64,000 nt of DNA from CAZGRP01 sp964527995. Its GTDB lineage: Bacteria > Zhuqueibacterota > Zhuqueibacteria > Oceanimicrobiales > CAZGRP01. The notes under the pieces are model-generated. The model made no database searches and had not been told where the DNA came from. It was given only the letters and a program-made list of their open reading frames with translations. Location of the stretch: contig CAZGRP010000005.1 of the NCBI GenBank assembly GCA_964527995.1, positions 62,001 to 126,000 on the forward strand, in the 5' to 3' direction. Of this stretch, positions 25,459-33,779 are shown one piece after another; position 1 is the stretch's first letter; every line of letters starts with the position of its first letter. A program made the translations under genes and the position numbers.

Positions 25459-25915
25459 GGCCGTCTTCTCGGGTTTCGATCTCGCATACGAAGCTTGTGC
25501 CGATGGTCGGTCAAGCCCGAACGCCCTGAGGGGTACCCGGAAATGCATGCGAATGAAGCCGCTGCGCTGTGGCGTGGCGGCTTTCTTTTTGTGCGCGTGA
25601 GGTGGCTCCAACAGGGGCCGGATGCCCATGGAAGCCATTTCCTTTGAGACCCGGATATCCGCAGCGAAAGTGGCCATGAAAATAAGGAAATAGACCTTGA
25701 CTTTTGCCACGAAGTTTTTAAATTCCATGGTCGGTTTGACCCAGTCCTGCCATGCCACAGCGCTTCGGCGTAGGGGACGGCCGGTGTGGCTCGAGGCCCT
25801 GAAGGGCCGACCTGATCATCGTCGTTGTCTCGTGTAGGCTTTGCCCCGAAGCCGTGTAAAGCCTCGAGAACTTGTGAACAGCCCTTGACATCCAAAGAAT
25901 AGGACAGCCAGCCTT
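25459..25915 (+). other. Intergenic stretch between PAPS synthetase and antiporter
   Basis: About 460 bases with no credible gene. It holds a clear terminator (25557-25590), a weak promoter-like pair (TTGACT 25697-25702, TAAATT 25719-25724, 16-base spacer) and a TTGACA at 25885 with no matching -10 box. Confidence 0.6.
25557..25590 (+). terminator. Intrinsic terminator after the PAPS synthetase gene
   Basis: AGCCGC at 25557-25562 pairs with GCGGCT at 25577-25582. The stem continues inward (TGCGC against GCGTG, two wobbles) to a TGTG loop, and is followed by TTCTTTTT. Confidence 0.8.
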
Positions 25916-27421
25916 TTGCACAGACGCAAACAAGCTCTCACGATCGTTCTTTCGCTTCTTGTTTTGCTCATCCTGACAGCCGTTGCCTTCGGCCAGGAGG
26001 CCGCAGCCGCTCAGCAGGAGGAGTCTTTCGGTATCGGCGCCGTCCTGCCCCTCTGGAGCGTGATTCCCTTCGTCGGCATCTTGCTGTCGATCGCACTTTT
26101 CCCACTCCTGGCACCGCACTTCTGGCATCACCACTTTGGTAAAGTCTCAGCCTTCTGGGCACTGGTCTTCGCAGTGCCGTTTCTGTTTGCCTACCACGGT
26201 GAGGCACTTTACGAGATCTGGCACATCTACCTGTCGGACTACATCCCGTTCATCATACTGCTATGGTCGCTCTACACGGTGTCGGGAGGCATTCTTCTCG
26301 AGGGGACCCTGCAGGGCACGCCGGTGGTGAACACCATCGTCCTCCTCATCGGGACTTTCCTGGCGTCGTGGATTGGTACCACCGGTGCCGCCATGCTGCT
26401 CATTCGGCCGCTGCTGCGGGCCAACGCACACCGGAAGAACAAAGTCCATCTCGTCATCTTTTTCATCTTCCTGGTAGCCAACATCGGTGGATCGCTTACG
26501 CCCCTGGGTGACCCGCCGTTGTTCCTGGGCTTTCTGCACGGCGTGCCGTTCTTCTGGACCTTCCGCTTGATCGTGGAGATGGGAACGCTGTCTCTGGCCC
26601 TCCTGGCGATCTTCTTTATCCTCGACACGGTTCAGTACCGCCGCGAGAAGGCAGCGACGCAAACTGCCCAGGTTGGGGCCACGCCCGAGCTCGTCGCGGC
26701 GAACCCCGGTCCGGCCGGTCCCGTGGATTCGACGCCGCTACGGATTCGCGGAAAGCAGAATTTCATCTTTCTTCTCGGGATCGTCGGCGGCGTGCTGATG
26801 AGCGGGATCTGGCATGCTGGAACGATCAACATCTTCGGTGTTGAAGAGCACATCCAGAATCTCGTGCGCGATGGATTTCTGGTCCTGATGGGGCTGCTGT
26901 CCGTCCGGTTCACATCGAAAGAAATTCGCGACGGGAATGCCTTCACCTGGTTCCCGATCCAGGAAGTGGCCTATCTTTTCGCTGGGATCTTCATGACCAT
27001 CATCCCCGCCCTGGCGATCTTGCGCGCTGGTGAACATGGTGCCATGGCCTGGCTGATCAAGTCGGTTTCGGAGCCGTCCCACTACTTCTGGGTGACCGGA
27101 AGCCTTTCAAGCTTTCTGGACAATGCTCCAACCTATCTGACGTTTCTAAGTACTGCTCTCGGCGGCTTCTTCCCGGGAGTCGTGGAGCGGCAAGCCGTTC
27201 ACATGCTCATTGCTCAGAAAGAGATCTACCTTGTGGCGATTTCAACCGGAGCGGTGTTCATGGGCGCAAACACCTACATTGGCAACGCTCCGAATTTCAT
27301 GGTGAAGTCGATCGCGGAAGAGCAGGGAGTAAAGATGCCAAGCTTTTTCGGCTACATGATGTGGTCGATTGGCATTCTGATCCCTCTCTTCGTTCTCATT
27401 ACACTGGTCTTCTTGTCGTAG
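25916..27421 (+). CDS. Sodium:proton antiporter, NhaD/CitM-like
   Basis: A 501-residue polytopic membrane protein of the ion-transporter superfamily. Diagnostic stretches are IGTTGAAMLLIRPLL, NIGGSLTPLGDPPLFLGFL and the late SSFLDNAPTYLTFL with GANTYIGNAPNFMVKSIAEE, as in NhaD-type Na+/H+ antiporters. It begins with a hydrophobic segment ending AVAFGQ that may be a cleaved signal. TTG 25916 is the only plausible start in reach. It stands 156 bases before nuoJ, so it may be co-transcribed with respiratory complex I genes. Ion specificity is family-based. Confidence 0.83.
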   Translation: MHRRKQALTIVLSLLVLLILTAVAFGQEAAAAQQEESFGIGAVLPLWSVIPFVGILLSIALFPLLAPHFWHHHFGKVSAFWALVFAVPFLFAYHGEALYEIWHIYLSDYIPFIILLWSLYTVSGGILLEGTLQGTPVVNTIVLLIGTFLASWIGTTGAAMLLIRPLLRANAHRKNKVHLVIFFIFLVANIGGSLTPLGDPPLFLGFLHGVPFFWTFRLIVEMGTLSLALLAIFFILDTVQYRREKAATQTAQVGATPELVAANPGPAGPVDSTPLRIRGKQNFIFLLGIVGGVLMSGIWHAGTINIFGVEEHIQNLVRDGFLVLMGLLSVRFTSKEIRDGNAFTWFPIQEVAYLFAGIFMTIIPALAILRAGEHGAMAWLIKSVSEPSHYFWVTGSLSSFLDNAPTYLTFLSTALGGFFPGVVERQAVHMLIAQKEIYLVAISTGAVFMGANTYIGNAPNFMVKSIAEEQGVKMPSFFGYMMWSIGILIPLFVLITLVFLS

Positions 27422-27577
27422 ACGTTGGCTTTTGCGGCTGCCGCTGAGATGCGGCTGCCTTAGAGAAAGGGAACAAGCCCACTGGCTGCCCGGAGCAGGT
27501 TCTCCGGAGATCGAGTCGTTGTCGCACGACGCTTCCGGCCGGGACTTCCCAGTGATGCTGCATCGCGGAGGGATGGG

Positions 27578-28093
27578 TTGATCACTTTCCTTTTTTACGC
27601 CTTCTCCATCATCGCCCTGGCGAGTGCGGTGGGGGTCATTCTCCATCGCAACCCGGTCTATTCAGCTCTCATGCTGATTATGACCCTCTTCTCCCTGGCG
27701 GGCCTCTACGTTCTACTGGATGCACCTTTCATCGCTGCGGTACAGGTCATCGTCTACGCGGGCGCCATCATGGTGCTCTTCCTCTTTGTGATCATGCTGC
27801 TCAACTTTCGGGGTGGTTCCGGCTTGGATCGTAGTTCCAAGTGGATCCGCCGGACTGCCCTCGGGCTGGGCGTCCTGCTGGTGATCAGCTTTGCAGTCGT
27901 GCTGGCAAAATCGAGTGCCGTATCGAGCGACGAGCCGATGCGGTTCGGCGCCAACGATGGCATGGCCAGCACTGCGTCGATCGGGACGCGGCTTTTCACC
28001 GACTACATCTTGATATTTGAGGCTGCTTCGATTCTGCTTCTGGCAGCCATCGTCGGCGCTGTTATGATTGCCAGGCGTCGACTGAGAGCTTGA
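27578..28093 (+). CDS. nuoJ: NADH-quinone oxidoreductase subunit J
   Basis: A 171-residue membrane subunit of complex I with about five hydrophobic segments. The family core is NPVYSALMLIMTLFSLAGLYVLLDAPFIAAVQVIVYAGAI (residues ~25-65), containing the mid-membrane pi-bulge region of the coupling arm. TTG 27578, four bases after GGAGGG, is the likely start. First of five consecutive nuo genes here; nuoA-nuoI are not in the window between this gene and the antiporter. Confidence 0.95.
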   Translation: MITFLFYAFSIIALASAVGVILHRNPVYSALMLIMTLFSLAGLYVLLDAPFIAAVQVIVYAGAIMVLFLFVIMLLNFRGGSGLDRSSKWIRRTALGLGVLLVISFAVVLAKSSAVSSDEPMRFGANDGMASTASIGTRLFTDYILIFEAASILLLAAIVGAVMIARRRLRA

Positions 28094-28097
28094 TGCC

Positions 28098-28397
28098 ATG
28101 TATCTGACCCATGTACTTATTCTGAGTGCGGCGCTGTTCACGATTGGTGTGCTGGGCGTTCTGACGCGCCGGAACGCCATCGTCGTGTTCATGTCGATCG
28201 AGATTATGCTCAATGCGGTGAACTTGAGCTTCATCGCCCTGGCGGCCCACCTTCACAACACCGACGGCCAGATCTTTGTCTTCTTCGTCATGGTCGTGGC
28301 GGCAGCCGAGGTGGCCGTGGGTCTGGCACTGATCGTCGCCATCTATCGGCTTCGCGACACGGTGATGGTGGATGAGATCAATCTGATGAAATGGTGA
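28098..28397 (+). CDS. nuoK: NADH-quinone oxidoreductase subunit K
   Basis: A 99-residue three-helix subunit of the complex I membrane arm, full length for the family. It carries RRNAIVVFMSIEIMLNAVNLSFIA with the conserved membrane glutamate (SIEIMLNA), and a second glutamate in VVAAAEVAVGLALIVAIYR; both lie on the proton path. Four bases separate it from nuoJ. Confidence 0.97.
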   Translation: MYLTHVLILSAALFTIGVLGVLTRRNAIVVFMSIEIMLNAVNLSFIALAAHLHNTDGQIFVFFVMVVAAAEVAVGLALIVAIYRLRDTVMVDEINLMKW

Positions 28398-28512
28398 GCG
28401 AGCCAGCGGCGGTTGCACCGGCTGCAGGCGGCACCTCACAATCGAATGGGACAGGGATGGGAAAGCACGTCGGCCCAGTGAATCGGTTTACCTACTTTAG
28501 GCGACGAGAGCT

Positions 28513-30429
28513 GTGATGCTGCAGAACGTTTGGCTGATTCTGTTTTTTCCTCTTCTGGGCTTCCTCGTAAACGGCCTGCTCGGCCGCTATTTGGGAGAGC
28601 GCCGCGTCCGTATCCTTGGGCCCGGTGTGGTGGGGATCTCTTTCCTGCTGTCGCTGCTTGCTTTCGTGCAGTTGCTCGGGCTGCCTGCTGAAGAGCGCGT
28701 CGTCGGGAACACGCTTTATACCTGGATTGCTGCCGGCAAATTCGAGATCTCCGTAAGTTTCCTGCTCGACCCTCTTTCGGCCTTGATGATCCTGGTCGTC
28801 ACCGGCGTCGGCTTTCTGATTCACGTCTACTCCGTAGGCTACATGCATGGTGATCGGGGCTTTGCGAGATTCTTCGCTTTTCTGAACCTGTTCACCTTCG
28901 CAATGCTTCTTCTTGTGCTCGCCGATAACTTCCTGTTGCTTTTCGTCGGCTGGGAAGGGGTCGGCCTCTGTTCCTATCTGCTCATCGGCTTCTGGTATGA
29001 GGACGACTACAACGCCTACGCAGGGCGCAAGGCCTTCGTCGTCAATCGTGTCGGCGACTTCGGCTTTCTCCTTGCCCTGTTTCTGATCGTATCGGTGTTC
29101 GGCAGCCTGAAATACGATGAAGTCTTCACCGCGGTGTCCCAGGGGCAGGGTCTGGCGGCGATCACGGCGATCACTCTGTTGCTGTTCGTGGGAGCCACGG
29201 GCAAGTCGGCCCAGCTGCCACTCTACGTCTGGCTGCCCGATGCGATGGCGGGTCCGACTCCAGTCTCCGCACTGATCCACGCTGCGACGATGGTGACGGC
29301 TGGGGTCTACATGGTGGCTCGCACTCACGTGCTCTTCCTGCACAGCCAGACGGCGATGGCTGTGGTTGCGATCGTGGGAGTGGCAACTGCATTCTACTCG
29401 GCCACGATCGCGCTGACGAGCAACGACATCAAGCGGGTGCTGGCCTACTCGACCATCAGCCAGCTCGGTTACATGTTTCTGGCTACGGGCGTCGGGGCGT
29501 TTGCCGCCGGCATCTTTCACCTGATGACACATGCCTTCTTCAAAGCCTTGCTCTTCCTCTGCGCCGGCAGCGTGATGCATGCCATGTCGAACGAGACCGA
29601 CATGCGCAAGATGGGGGGACTGAAAAGCAAGATGCCAATCACCTACCTGACAATGCTGACGGGGGCGCTGGCTCTGGCCGGAATCCCGGTCTTCTCGGGC
29701 TTCTTTTCGAAGGACGAAATCTTGTGGATGACGGTGGCGAGTCCTTATGGAGGATTCGGCCTCTGGCTTGTCGGAGCAGCCGCTGCGGGGCTCACGGCCT
29801 TCTACATTTTCCGTCTCATCTACCTCACCTTTCATGGTGAGACGCGTGCCGAAGCGGAAGTGGCCCGTCACATTCATGAATCGCCACCTGTCATGACGGT
29901 CCCTCTGGTCCTTCTGGCGCTTTTGGCTCTGGTCGGCGGCTGGGTTGGAATTCCGCAATTGTTCACGCCGCTGGACAGCTTTCTCGAGCCAGTGTTCAGC
30001 CGCTACGTGCAGGTCGAAATCGCTCCACCGCCTGGGGCGGTCGGACTGGAATGGTCGTTCATGGGCATCTCGGTGGCGATTGCGCTGCTTGGTATCGGTG
30101 TGGCGTATCTGATGTACGTGAAAAACCCTGCGCTGCCCGCGGTGGTGGCCGCACGGTTCTCCCGGCTTTACCGCATGCTTTACAACAAATACTACGTGGA
30201 CGAGATCTACAACGCCGTCATCGTTCGCCCGATCGCGGTGATGTCGGATATCCTGTTCTGGCGCGTCATCGACATGCGCCTGGTGGACGGTGCAGTCAAT
30301 GGCATGGCCAAAATGTTCGGCTCCATCAGCCACTATGTGCGCCGGCTGCAAACCGGGCTGGTGCAAGCCTATGCTCTCTCTTTGTTCTTGGGAGCCGTTG
30401 CCCTCATCTTCTACTACTTATTCGTCTAG
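28513..30429 (+). CDS. nuoL: NADH-quinone oxidoreductase subunit L
   Basis: A 638-residue antiporter-like proton-pumping subunit of complex I. Characteristic blocks are GWEGVGLCSYLLIGFW, KSAQLPLYVWLPDAMAGPTPVSALIHAATMVTAGVY and SNDIKRVLAYSTISQLGYM. The long C-terminal extension forming the lateral helix of NuoL is present (from ~500 on). A 115-base gap separates it from nuoK, larger than elsewhere in this operon and without a recognisable gene. Confidence 0.97.
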   Translation: MMLQNVWLILFFPLLGFLVNGLLGRYLGERRVRILGPGVVGISFLLSLLAFVQLLGLPAEERVVGNTLYTWIAAGKFEISVSFLLDPLSALMILVVTGVGFLIHVYSVGYMHGDRGFARFFAFLNLFTFAMLLLVLADNFLLLFVGWEGVGLCSYLLIGFWYEDDYNAYAGRKAFVVNRVGDFGFLLALFLIVSVFGSLKYDEVFTAVSQGQGLAAITAITLLLFVGATGKSAQLPLYVWLPDAMAGPTPVSALIHAATMVTAGVYMVARTHVLFLHSQTAMAVVAIVGVATAFYSATIALTSNDIKRVLAYSTISQLGYMFLATGVGAFAAGIFHLMTHAFFKALLFLCAGSVMHAMSNETDMRKMGGLKSKMPITYLTMLTGALALAGIPVFSGFFSKDEILWMTVASPYGGFGLWLVGAAAAGLTAFYIFRLIYLTFHGETRAEAEVARHIHESPPVMTVPLVLLALLALVGGWVGIPQLFTPLDSFLEPVFSRYVQVEIAPPPGAVGLEWSFMGISVAIALLGIGVAYLMYVKNPALPAVVAARFSRLYRMLYNKYYVDEIYNAVIVRPIAVMSDILFWRVIDMRLVDGAVNGMAKMFGSISHYVRRLQTGLVQAYALSLFLGAVALIFYYLFV

Positions 30430-30438
30430 ACTCGACCG

Positions 30439-32001
30439 ATGTCTTCGATCTTAACTTGGCTTATCTTCTTACCTCTCGTAGGCGCCCTCGTGGTGTGGTG
30501 GACGCCTGCCGAGCAGCGGGAGAGCAGACTCAAGGTCATTGCCCTGGTCTTTTCCACCGCGATCTTTCTGCTTTCCTTGGTGCTCTATTTCAGTTTCGAT
30601 GGCGGTTCAGCCGCCATGCAGTTTGAGCAGGATGTGCCCTGGATCGAGACGTTCGGCATCCGTTACCATGTCGGCATCGATGGTATCAGCCTTCTGCTCA
30701 TCCTTCTGACGACCTTTCTCACCCCGATCACATTGCTGTCGTCCTGGGGGAGCATCCAGCGTAGCGTCCGCGGCTTTCTGGTGTCGATGCTGCTGCTGGA
30801 GACCGGCATGCTGGGGGTCTTCTCGAGCCTGGACCTCTTCCTGTTTTACGTTTTCTGGGAGGCCATGCTCATCCCGATGTATTTTATCATCGGCATCTGG
30901 GGCGGTGAGAGGCGCATTTATGCCGCGGTGAAGTTCTTCATGTACACGATGGTGGGCAGCCTTCTCATGCTGGTCGCCATTCTCTACCTGTACTTCTACC
31001 ATGGCAGGGTTACGGGTGTCTACACGTTCGATCTCTTGCAGATCCAGAAGCTGGCCATCCCGCCGCAGATTCAGCTTTGGCTCTTCCTGGCCTTTGGTCT
31101 CAGTTTCGCGATCAAGGTGCCGATGTTTCCCTTCCACACCTGGCTGCCCGACGCCCACGTAGAGGCGCCGACGGCGGGAAGTGTGATCCTGGCCGGCGTG
31201 CTCCTGAAAATGGGGACCTACGGATTCTTGCGGTTCTCGCTGCCGCTTTTCCCGAATGCTGCGGCTACGTTTACGCCACTCATCATGACGCTGGCGGTGA
31301 TCGGCATCATCTATGGGGCTTTGGTGGCGATGGTACAGCCCGATTTGAAGAAAATGGTGGCCTACTCCAGTGTCAGCCACCTGGGCTTTGTCATGCTCGG
31401 CATCTTTGCCCTGAATGCCCAGGGTATTCAGGGCGGCATCCTGCAGATGGTGAATCACGGCCTGTCCACGGGCGCCCTATTCCTGATCGTGGGCATGATC
31501 TACGACCGCCGGCACACTCGTCTTATCGCGGAATTCGGTGGGCTGGCGCGTCAGATTCCGGTGTTCACCGCCTTTTTCATGATCGTGACTCTATCGTCCA
31601 TCGGCCTTCCCGGACTGAACGGTTTTGTGGGCGAGTTCCTCATCCTCCTGGGCACGTTCCTGTCGAGCCGCACCTTCGCCGTGTTCGCAGCGTCCGGAGT
31701 GATTCTGGCGGCAGTTTACATGTTGCTCATGTTCCAGCGGGTTATGTTCGGAAAACTGGACAAGCCGGAAAATCAGAAGCTGAAAGACTTGAGTCTGCGA
31801 GAGGTGTTTGTTCTTGTTCCGGTGGTAGCTCTTATTATCTGGATCGGTGTGATGCCGAAGCCATTCTTGAACAAGATGGAGGCCAGCGTCACGGCGCTGA
31901 TCAAACAGGTGGAGGAGCGCCGCGCCGAGGTGGTGCATCACGGCAGCGCCGTGGCGGTTGCTCCAACCCGGATCGAAATCCCCGCCGGGGGAGGGGAGTG
32001 A
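30439..32001 (+). CDS. nuoM: NADH-quinone oxidoreductase subunit M
   Basis: A 520-residue antiporter-like subunit of complex I. Blocks seen: FYVFWEAMLIPMYFIIGIWGG, FAIKVPMFPFHTWLPDAHVEAPTAGSVILAGVLLKMGTYG, and DLKKMVAYSSVSHLGFVMLG. Key membrane glutamate (FWEAML) and lysine (AIKVP) of the proton path are present. Nine bases after nuoL. Confidence 0.97.
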   Translation: MSSILTWLIFLPLVGALVVWWTPAEQRESRLKVIALVFSTAIFLLSLVLYFSFDGGSAAMQFEQDVPWIETFGIRYHVGIDGISLLLILLTTFLTPITLLSSWGSIQRSVRGFLVSMLLLETGMLGVFSSLDLFLFYVFWEAMLIPMYFIIGIWGGERRIYAAVKFFMYTMVGSLLMLVAILYLYFYHGRVTGVYTFDLLQIQKLAIPPQIQLWLFLAFGLSFAIKVPMFPFHTWLPDAHVEAPTAGSVILAGVLLKMGTYGFLRFSLPLFPNAAATFTPLIMTLAVIGIIYGALVAMVQPDLKKMVAYSSVSHLGFVMLGIFALNAQGIQGGILQMVNHGLSTGALFLIVGMIYDRRHTRLIAEFGGLARQIPVFTAFFMIVTLSSIGLPGLNGFVGEFLILLGTFLSSRTFAVFAASGVILAAVYMLLMFQRVMFGKLDKPENQKLKDLSLREVFVLVPVVALIIWIGVMPKPFLNKMEASVTALIKQVEERRAEVVHHGSAVAVAPTRIEIPAGGGE

Positions 32002-32007
32002 GCGCAG

Positions 32008-33450
32008 ATGGCACCGGGTGATCTGAAAGTAGTCCTTCCTGAACTGGTGTTGGCGGGCGGTGGCCTGGTGGTCCTGCTGGTCGCCCTCATCTGGCCGAAA
32101 GTGAGCCGAGCTCTGCAGGCAGGCTTCTCACTTGCCGTGCTTGGCGTGGCGCTGGCCGTTCTTCCAGGACTGTGGGGCAGGAATCTTTCCGGTTTCGGCG
32201 GGCTGATCGCCGCCGACAACTACGCCCTGGTTTTCGGAGGGATCTTCCTGGTGTCGGCGGCCCTGACGATTCTTCTCTCTCTGAACCGCCACGAAACGCG
32301 CTACGTCCTCTACAACGAATTCTTCGCGCTGGTGCTGTTCGCGACGTTGGGCATGGCGCTGATGGCTGCAGGCACCGACCTGCTGACGATTTTCATCGGC
32401 CTCGAGACGCTCTCCATCTCGCTCTACGTTCTGGCTGCCTTCCGCCGGGACGACGCCCGGGCTCTGGAAGCCGCCTTCAAGTACTTTCTCCTCGGGGCGT
32501 TTGCCAGCGCTTTCCTATTATATGGCATCGCTTTGATGTACGGCGCCACCGGAAGCACGCGCATAGCGATCCTGGCCGACTTTGTTTTGCGTCGAGGCCT
32601 GCTCAGCGACCCGCTCTTCGTGGCTGGTTTTCTTCTTGCCGTCGTCGGTTTCGGATTCAAGGTGGCGATGGTTCCCTTCCACATGTGGGCCCCGGATGTG
32701 TACCAGGGCGCTCCCACCCCGGTGACGGCGTTCATGGCCACCGGTTCGAAGGCTGCCGGGTTCGCGGCGCTGCTTCGAGTGCTTGGGACTTCGTTCGGGG
32801 AACAGGCGGTGCACTGGCAGACTGTGATCTGGGTGCTGGCCTTCTTGACCATGACGTTCGGGAACATCACTGCCTTGCGGCAGCAGAACATCAAGCGTAT
32901 GCTTGCTTACTCCTCGATTGCACACGCGGGCTACGTCCTGGTTGGCGTGATTGCGGCCAATGCCATGGCAACGTCCAGTGTGGTCTTTTATCTGCTGGCG
33001 TACACTTTTATGACGGCCGGCGCCTTCGGCGTTGTGTCGATGCTGGCCTCGCAGAGCGAGGAGTTTGTCGATCTGAGCGCCTATCGGGGCCTGGCGTATC
33101 GCTCTCCGGCCGCGGCTGTGGTGATGTCGGTGTTCATGTTTTCCCTGGCCGGGATTCCGCCGACCGCCGGGTTCATGGGGAAGTTCTATCTCTTCAGCGC
33201 CGCGGTCAAGGCCGGCTTCATCTGGCTCGTCATCTTCGGTGTGATCAACTCGATGATCAGCCTCTATTACTATCTCGGCGTGGTCGTGAACATGTTCATG
33301 AACGATCCGGAAGCTTCCACACCCACGGTCGTACGCACTCCGCCGGTCGCAGTGGCCCTCGGGATTGCGGTGCTGGGCACGCTGGCTCTCGGCCTGTTTC
33401 CTTCCCAGTGGATGGGGTTGATGGTGAACCTCTGGGGCACGGTGATGTGA
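32008..33450 (+). CDS. nuoN: NADH-quinone oxidoreductase subunit N
   Basis: A 480-residue third antiporter-like subunit of complex I. It carries FIGLETLSISLYVLAAFRR, GFKVAMVPFHMWAPDVYQGAPTPVTAFMATGSKAAGFAA and RQQNIKRMLAYSSIAHAGYVLVG. Last of the nuoJKLMN run, six bases after nuoM. A repeat and a terminator follow it. Confidence 0.97.
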   Translation: MAPGDLKVVLPELVLAGGGLVVLLVALIWPKVSRALQAGFSLAVLGVALAVLPGLWGRNLSGFGGLIAADNYALVFGGIFLVSAALTILLSLNRHETRYVLYNEFFALVLFATLGMALMAAGTDLLTIFIGLETLSISLYVLAAFRRDDARALEAAFKYFLLGAFASAFLLYGIALMYGATGSTRIAILADFVLRRGLLSDPLFVAGFLLAVVGFGFKVAMVPFHMWAPDVYQGAPTPVTAFMATGSKAAGFAALLRVLGTSFGEQAVHWQTVIWVLAFLTMTFGNITALRQQNIKRMLAYSSIAHAGYVLVGVIAANAMATSSVVFYLLAYTFMTAGAFGVVSMLASQSEEFVDLSAYRGLAYRSPAAAVVMSVFMFSLAGIPPTAGFMGKFYLFSAAVKAGFIWLVIFGVINSMISLYYYLGVVVNMFMNDPEASTPTVVRTPPVAVALGIAVLGTLALGLFPSQWMGLMVNLWGTVM

Positions 33451-33459
33451 GGGCTATGG

Positions 33460-33494
33460 AAAATGCAAAATGCAAAATGCAAAATGCAAAATGG
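33460..33494 (+). repeat. Tandem heptamer repeat AAAATGC
   Basis: Four exact copies of AAAATGC (33460-33487) plus a fifth with one change (AAAATGG, 33488-33494). Related heptamer-like sequence occurs again near 54617-54665. Such short tandem heptamers are known as intergenic STRR-type repeats in some bacteria. Confidence 0.9.
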
Positions 33495-33691
33495 AACGGG
33501 GTGGATCGCAATGAAGGCCCAGGGTTATAGAGGCGGTAGAGGGCCGGGCAGATACAAACGGAACACCGAGGTTTTGGGAGGGTCATTGAATCGATGAATG
33601 TAGTCGGTTTGAGGGGAACCATGTGCCGGGCGTCTTTCGCCGAGTCACGGCACGGCTGATGCCGTCTGGTGGAAACGGCGCAAGGAAGGAG

Positions 33692-33723
33692 GGAGCGTTG
33701 GTCGGCGCTCCTTTTGTTGTTTT
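33692..33723 (+). terminator. Intrinsic terminator ahead of pepA
   Basis: GGAGCG at 33692-33697 pairs with CGCTCC at 33706-33711 and is followed by TTTTGTTGTTTT. It may end the nuo operon or act as an attenuator for pepA. Confidence 0.75.
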
Positions 33724-33779
33724 GGGCCGGGACTTTCAGCCACGAGACGGACATTGCGGACTAACCAGGGAGACGTGGA

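Larger units (their letters stand above)
33451..33779 (+). other. Intergenic stretch nuoN-pepA with repeat, folded leader and terminator
   Basis: No conserved gene. It contains a heptamer repeat (33460-33494), a set of overlapping hairpins with a possible 12-codon leader frame (33621-33659, after GAGGGG), and a terminator (33692-33723) that ends about 57 bases before the pepA start. Confidence 0.65.

Noticed and set aside
25885..25915. Promoter for the NhaD-type antiporter from TTGACA at 25885
   Set aside because: No acceptable -10 box lies 16-18 bases downstream.
28492..30366. A 624-codon open frame on the minus strand opposite nuoL
   Set aside because: It is antisense to a clearly real nuoL; the translation is His/Arg/Gln/Glu-rich with no hydrophobic core, the usual shadow of a high-GC membrane protein gene.
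33460..33494. CRISPR array
   Set aside because: The unit is only seven bases with no spacers and no cas genes nearby.
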